NCBI GenBank assembly: GCA_003577005.1
Contig: QEUW01000332.1
Coordinates: 1-8,560 of the forward strand
Direction: 5' to 3'
DNA from: Chloroflexota bacterium
Lineage (GTDB): Bacteria > Chloroflexota > Anaerolineae > Caldilineales > Caldilineaceae
Length of the DNA stretch: 8,560 bases
This document shows positions 6,130 through 8,560 of the stretch, one piece after another. The position numbers and the translations under genes are program-made. Numbering within the stretch: position 1 is the stretch's first letter; every line of letters starts with the position of its first letter. The notes beneath the pieces are model-generated. The model worked only from the letters and a program-made list of their open reading frames with translations. It ran no database searches and was not told where the DNA came from.

Positions 6130-6483
6130 GTGGATGAAAAGCGCACTGTCGAAGTTAACGGAATGACGATTGAGTTTCGCGGTGATGCAACACTCGCAGC
6201 AGGAGCATTGCGCGCATTTGTAGGGACGACCCCTCTGGATTCACAGGTCGATACCCTGCCCATGCCGCTTGGCCCATCCTGGTTACGGTTGTGCGTCCGG
6301 CTGCTGCGGTGGTATCGTGTCAGAATTTCGCCGCGGCTTGGCCAGCGCTGCGTTTTTGAACCAAGTTGTTCTCGCTACGCGGAACTCGCCCTTCGCCGCC
6401 GCGGGTTTATCATGGGCAGCTTGCTCACAATCAGCCGCCTTTATCGCTGCCGCCCGGGCGCTGGCGGCATGGATATGCCATGA
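6130..6483 (+). CDS. yidD: Membrane protein insertion efficiency factor YidD, with N-terminal extension
   Basis: YidD is a small membrane-associated protein that assists Sec/YidC-dependent insertion of inner-membrane proteins. The core (about residues 53-117 of 117) is clear: RISPRLGQRCVFEPSCSRYA, then ALRRRGFIMGSLLTISRL, then YRCRPGAGGMDMP, matching the family pattern 'iSp.lG.rCrF.PtCS.YA..Al...G...G..L...Rl.rC.P...gG.DpvP', with Cys74, Cys80 and Cys107 conserved. Usual members have about 70-90 residues. Here about 50 extra N-terminal residues (VEVNGMTIEFRGDATLAAG...) precede the core; I do not recognise them. GTG start supported by GGAGA at 6119-6123; an internal in-frame ATG at 6163 (MTIEF) would shorten the extension by only 11 residues. 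It is not beside rnpA or yidC, as the housekeeping copy normally is, and lies 45 nt after the broken exported-protein gene, possibly in one transcript with it. Confidence 0.88.
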   Translation: MDEKRTVEVNGMTIEFRGDATLAAGALRAFVGTTPLDSQVDTLPMPLGPSWLRLCVRLLRWYRVRISPRLGQRCVFEPSCSRYAELALRRRGFIMGSLLTISRLYRCRPGAGGMDMP

Positions 6484-6504
6484 GTGATACAGAAAGGGAC
6501 AAAT

Positions 6505-6711
6505 ATGCAATACATCGTCGAGCCGATTGGCGCACAGTTTTCGAATAACGATCTCACAGCTTTGGCAAAACGCTTCAATGCTCGCGCCTCAGAAGGATAT
6601 CGTTTTCACTCCGTGTTTCAAGTATCTCAGCCCGGCTGCCTGGGTCTAGGACAACCTACGATTACATACCTCGCGGTCTACGAGAAGCAAGAAACGCAGA
6701 AAACGAAATAG
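6505..6711 (+). CDS. Small DUF4177-like protein (68 aa)
   Basis: MQYIVEPIGAQF...LAKRFNARASEGYRFHSVFQVSQPG and a terminal ITYLAVYEKQE follow the beta-alpha-beta-beta pattern of DUF4177-type proteins: an initial strand, a helix containing 'lN..a.eGyrf.sv', and a final strand ending in a charged tail. The function of the family is unknown. The ATG at 6505 has AAGGGA (6494-6499) 5 nt upstream; the same frame is open from a GTG at 6484, directly after the yidD stop. The 21-nt gap to yidD suggests co-transcription. The family assignment is by eye and moderate. Confidence 0.7.
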   Translation: MQYIVEPIGAQFSNNDLTALAKRFNARASEGYRFHSVFQVSQPGCLGLGQPTITYLAVYEKQETQKTK

Positions 6712-6729
6712 GTTGGCATCTTGGTCTTG

Positions 6730-6738
6730 TGTTATAGT
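6730..6738 (+). promoter_or_regulatory. Extended -10 promoter candidate
   Basis: TG-T-TATAGT is an extended -10 box. The nearest -35-like hexamer, TTGGCA (6713-6718), is only 14 nt away, so activity would depend on the extended -10. No gene starts for 350 nt downstream. Confidence 0.4.
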
Positions 6739-6769
6739 TGTTCCATCGGATGCTTTCCACCGCGCAAAA

Positions 6770-6800
6770 AGCCCAATAACCTGGCGACTGGGCTAGTCGC
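6770..6800 (+). repeat. Two mutually exclusive hairpins
   Basis: AGCCCA (6770-6775) pairs with TGGGCT (6789-6794), and GCGACT (6784-6789) pairs with AGTCGC (6795-6800) around the loop GGGCT. The two 6-bp stems share bases and cannot form together. No T-run follows, so this is not a simple terminator. Confidence 0.45.
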
Positions 6801-6837
6801 AAAGTCAAGTAGTCCAATTCATCCAAAATTCACAAGA

Positions 6838-6848
6838 TTGTAAGACAA
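6838..6848. repeat. Short palindrome TTGTAAGACAA
   Basis: TTGT and ACAA flank AAG, about 30 nt upstream of the extended -10 at 6877-6885. The position suits an operator, but the element is short and could be chance. Confidence 0.25.
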
Positions 6849-6876
6849 ATGTCAGATTCTATTTGACCCGAACCCG

Positions 6877-6885
6877 TGCTATACT
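6877..6885 (+). promoter_or_regulatory. Extended -10 promoter for hsdM (best candidate)
   Basis: TG-C-TATACT is a strong extended -10 sequence. TTGACC at 6863-6868 is too close (11 nt) to be a normal -35. Transcription would start near 6892 and leave a leader of about 200 nt before hsdM. Confidence 0.5.
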
Positions 6886-6894
6886 CTTGTCAAC

Positions 6895-6930
6895 AAAAAA
6901 TGCCGGTCAGGTGACTAACCACCCGCCGGC
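6895..6930. terminator. GC-rich hairpin preceded by six A (minus-strand terminator or leader hairpin)
   Basis: GCCGG (6902-6906) pairs with CCGGC (6926-6930), and inside it GGTG (6910-6913) pairs with CACC (6920-6923) around ACTAAC. Six A residues at 6895-6900 become a U-run on the minus strand, so it reads as a Rho-independent terminator for leftward transcription. On the plus strand it would be the first hairpin of the hsdM leader. Confidence 0.4.
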
Positions 6931-6938
6931 CACCCACT

Positions 6939-7015
6939 GCTGAGGCACCAACAGTAGGCGTTGGTCAAAGTCTACCACACTTCCTGGCAAGCCGCACACC
7001 CTCAGCCGTGACCAA
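6939..7015 (+). repeat. Complementary segments in the hsdM leader
   Basis: GCTGAGG (6939-6945) can pair with CCTCAGC (7000-7006). Inside, ACCAAC (6947-6952) pairs with GTTGGT (6960-6965). TTGGTCA (6961-6967) can instead pair with TGACCAA (7009-7015), which would compete with the inner hairpin or form a pseudoknot. About one 7-bp match is expected by chance in a stretch this size, so the evidence is suggestive only. Confidence 0.3.
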
Positions 7016-7094
7016 AACCGCTGCGGGTGTTCTCAGTTCCGCACGCCAGCCCCATTGTGCGCCCAATCTCGCACGCAACCACAGACTACGGACC

Positions 7095-8560
7095 ATGGAT
7101 CCAACCCAACTCAACTGGATCGCCAACTTCATCTGGGGCATCGCCGATGACGTGCTGCGCGACCTCTACGTGCGCGGTAAGTACCGTGACGTCATCCTCC
7201 CCATGACCGTCCTGCGCCGCCTCGATGCGGTGCTCGAACCGAGCAAGCAAACCGTGCTCGACATGAAGCTGCTGCTCGACAACGCCGGCATCACCAACCA
7301 GGATGCCGCCCTGCGCCAGGCCGCCGGCCAGGCTTTCTACAACACCTCCCCCTTCACCCTGCGCGACCTGCGCGCTCGCGCCAGCCAACAACAGCTGCGC
7401 GCCGACTTCGAAGCCTATCTCGACGGCTTCTCGCCCAACGTCCAGGAAATCCTCGACAACTTCGAGTTCCGCAACCAGATCCCCCGCCTCTCCCGCGCCG
7501 ACGCCCTCGGCACGCTCATCGAAAAGTTCCTCGCACCGGACGTCAATCTCAGCCCGCACCCTGTCCTCAACAATGATGGCTCGGTCAGGCAGCCCGGCCT
7601 CGACAACCACGCTATGGGCACCATCTTTGAGGAACTGGTGCGCCGCTTCAACGAGGAAAACAACGAGGAGGCCGGCGAGCACTGGACACCCCGCGACGCG
7701 GTCCGGCTCATGGCCCGCCTCATCTTCCTGCCCATTGCCGACCAGATCGAGTCCGGCACTTACCTGATCTACGATGGCGCCGGCGGCACCGGTGGCATGT
7801 TGACCGTCGCCGAGGAAACGCTCCAGCAGCTCGCCCAAGAACATGGCAAACAGGTGGCCATCCACCTCTTTGGCCAGGAGATCAACGCCGAGACCTACGC
7901 CATCTGCAAGGCTGACCTGCTGCTCAAAGGCGAAGGCGAAGCCGCCGACAACATCGTCGGCGGCCCCGAACATTCCACGCTCGCCAATGATGCCTTCCCC
8001 TCGCGCACCTTCGACTTCATGCTCTCTAACCCACCTTACGGCAAGAGCTGGAAAAGCGACCTCGAACGCATGGGCGGCAAAGAGGGGCTCAAGGACCCCC
8101 GCTTCCTCATCGAACACGCCGGCAACCCCGAATACTCGCTCGTCACCCGCTCCAGCGACGGCCAGTTGCTCTTCCTCGCCAACCTGGTGAGCAAGATGAA
8201 ACATGACACCCCTCTCGGCAGCCGTATCGCCGAGGTGCATAACGGTTCCTCGCTCTTTACCGGCGACGCCGGCCAGGGTGAGAGCAACATCCGCCGCTGG
8301 ATCATAGAAAACGACTGGCTCGAAGCTGTCGTCGCCCTGCCGCTCAACATGTTCTACAACACCGGCATTGCCACCTATATCTGGGTGATCAGCAACCGCA
8401 AACCCGCCCACCGCCAGGGCCACGTGCAGCTCATCGACGCCACCCAGTGGTACAAACCGTTGCGCAAGAACCTGGGCAAAAAGAATTGCGAACTCGCCGA
8501 AGCGGACATCCGCCGCATCTGCGACACCTACCTCGCCTTCCAAGAGACCGAGCATTCCAA
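7095..8560 (+). CDS. hsdM: Type I restriction-modification DNA methyltransferase subunit HsdM (3' end outside window)
   Basis: Adenine-N6 methyltransferase subunit of a type I restriction-modification complex. With the specificity subunit HsdS it methylates target sites using S-adenosylmethionine, and with HsdR it takes part in restriction. The frame opens at ATG 7095 (MDPTQLNWIANFIWGIADDV) and stays open to the last base, 488 complete codons. An N-terminal helical HsdM_N region contains YRDVILPMTVLRRLDAVLEP. The methylase domain shows EHWTPRDAVRLMARL, motif I DGAGGTGGM (Asp227-Met235; SAM binding; DPxxGTGG is usual), a conserved GQEINAETYAICKADLLLKG, and catalytic motif IV NPPY (312-315, in LSNPPYG), then FNMFYNT-like MFYNTGIATYIWV. 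hsdS and hsdR probably follow. Only a weak GGA precedes the start, after a roughly 200-nt leader. GC-rich, like the integrase. Confidence 0.96.
   Translation, partial: MDPTQLNWIANFIWGIADDVLRDLYVRGKYRDVILPMTVLRRLDAVLEPSKQTVLDMKLLLDNAGITNQDAALRQAAGQAFYNTSPFTLRDLRARASQQQLRADFEAYLDGFSPNVQEILDNFEFRNQIPRLSRADALGTLIEKFLAPDVNLSPHPVLNNDGSVRQPGLDNHAMGTIFEELVRRFNEENNEEAGEHWTPRDAVRLMARLIFLPIADQIESGTYLIYDGAGGTGGMLTVAEETLQQLAQEHGKQVAIHLFGQEINAETYAICKADLLLKGEGEAADNIVGGPEHSTLANDAFPSRTFDFMLSNPPYGKSWKSDLERMGGKEGLKDPRFLIEHAGNPEYSLVTRSSDGQLLFLANLVSKMKHDTPLGSRIAEVHNGSSLFTGDAGQGESNIRRWIIENDWLEAVVALPLNMFYNTGIATYIWVISNRKPAHRQGHVQLIDATQWYKPLRKNLGKKNCELAEADIRRICDTYLAFQETEHS

Larger units (their letters stand above)
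6712..7094. other. Non-coding region upstream of hsdM
   Basis: No convincing coding frame on either strand in these 383 nt. The region contains two extended -10 promoter candidates (6730-6738, 6877-6885), an overlapping hairpin pair (6770-6800), a short palindrome TTGTAAGACAA (6838-6848), a GC-rich hairpin preceded by six A (6895-6930), and complementary segments in the last 160 nt. It probably contains the control region of the hsd operon. Confidence 0.6.

Noticed and set aside
6863..6885. A standard -35/-10 promoter TTGACC...TATACT
   Set aside because: The spacing is only 11 nt, too short for sigma-70. I kept only the extended -10 reading.
7086..8555. A 489-codon open frame on the minus strand
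   Set aside because: It is antisense to hsdM, whose + frame carries clear methylase motifs. The minus frame is open only because of the GC-rich codon bias, and its translation is a low-complexity mix of Val, Gly, Ala, Glu and Asp with no family motif.
1..8560. tRNA or rRNA genes
   Set aside because: I saw no cloverleaf with T-loop consensus and no rRNA-like segment in the non-coding stretches.

Overview
The window looks like an accessory, island-like stretch of a bacterial chromosome with every supportable gene on the + strand. The organism is probably a member of the Chloroflexota (Caldilinea/Anaerolineae-like). This is inferred from the secreted multidomain protein with Thr-Pro-rich linkers (repeats of TPTPTATPT type), from the style of the small uncharacterised proteins, and from the mixed mid/high-GC composition. 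No marker gene confirms it.

Layout: (1) 1-750 is the C-terminal part of a tyrosine recombinase/integrase with all catalytic residues visible. (2) 918-3546 is a tightly packed five-gene run: a zinc-ribbon membrane protein, two small uncharacterised proteins, a uracil-DNA-glycosylase-like protein interrupted by an in-frame TAA, and a possible PD-(D/E)XK-fold nuclease whose start overlaps the preceding gene by 13 nt. (3) 3547-3874 is intergenic, with a weak terminator candidate. (4) 3875-6084 is one large exported protein gene with three DUF4352-like domains, SH3b domains and TPT linkers. It is broken by an in-frame TAA and, further on, by a frameshift. (5) 6130-6711 holds an orphan YidD with an unusual N-terminal extension, then a 68-residue DUF4177-like protein. 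(6) 6712-7094 is non-coding, with two extended -10 promoter candidates and several base-paired elements. (7) 7095 to the window end is the type I restriction-modification methyltransferase subunit HsdM, running off the edge; hsdS and hsdR are presumably beyond it.

How it fits together: an integrase on one side and a type I R-M system on the other bracket a block of lower-GC genes, which is typical of a defence/mobile island. The most interesting candidate for an undescribed system is the 918-3546 operon. It joins a predicted base-excision-type glycosylase to a predicted nuclease and two small conserved proteins, which suggests DNA surveillance or anti-phage activity. This is inference only, and in this genome the glycosylase gene carries a nonsense codon. 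Two genes interrupted by TAA, plus a decayed SH3b repeat, show that the region is eroding or that the assembly contains errors.
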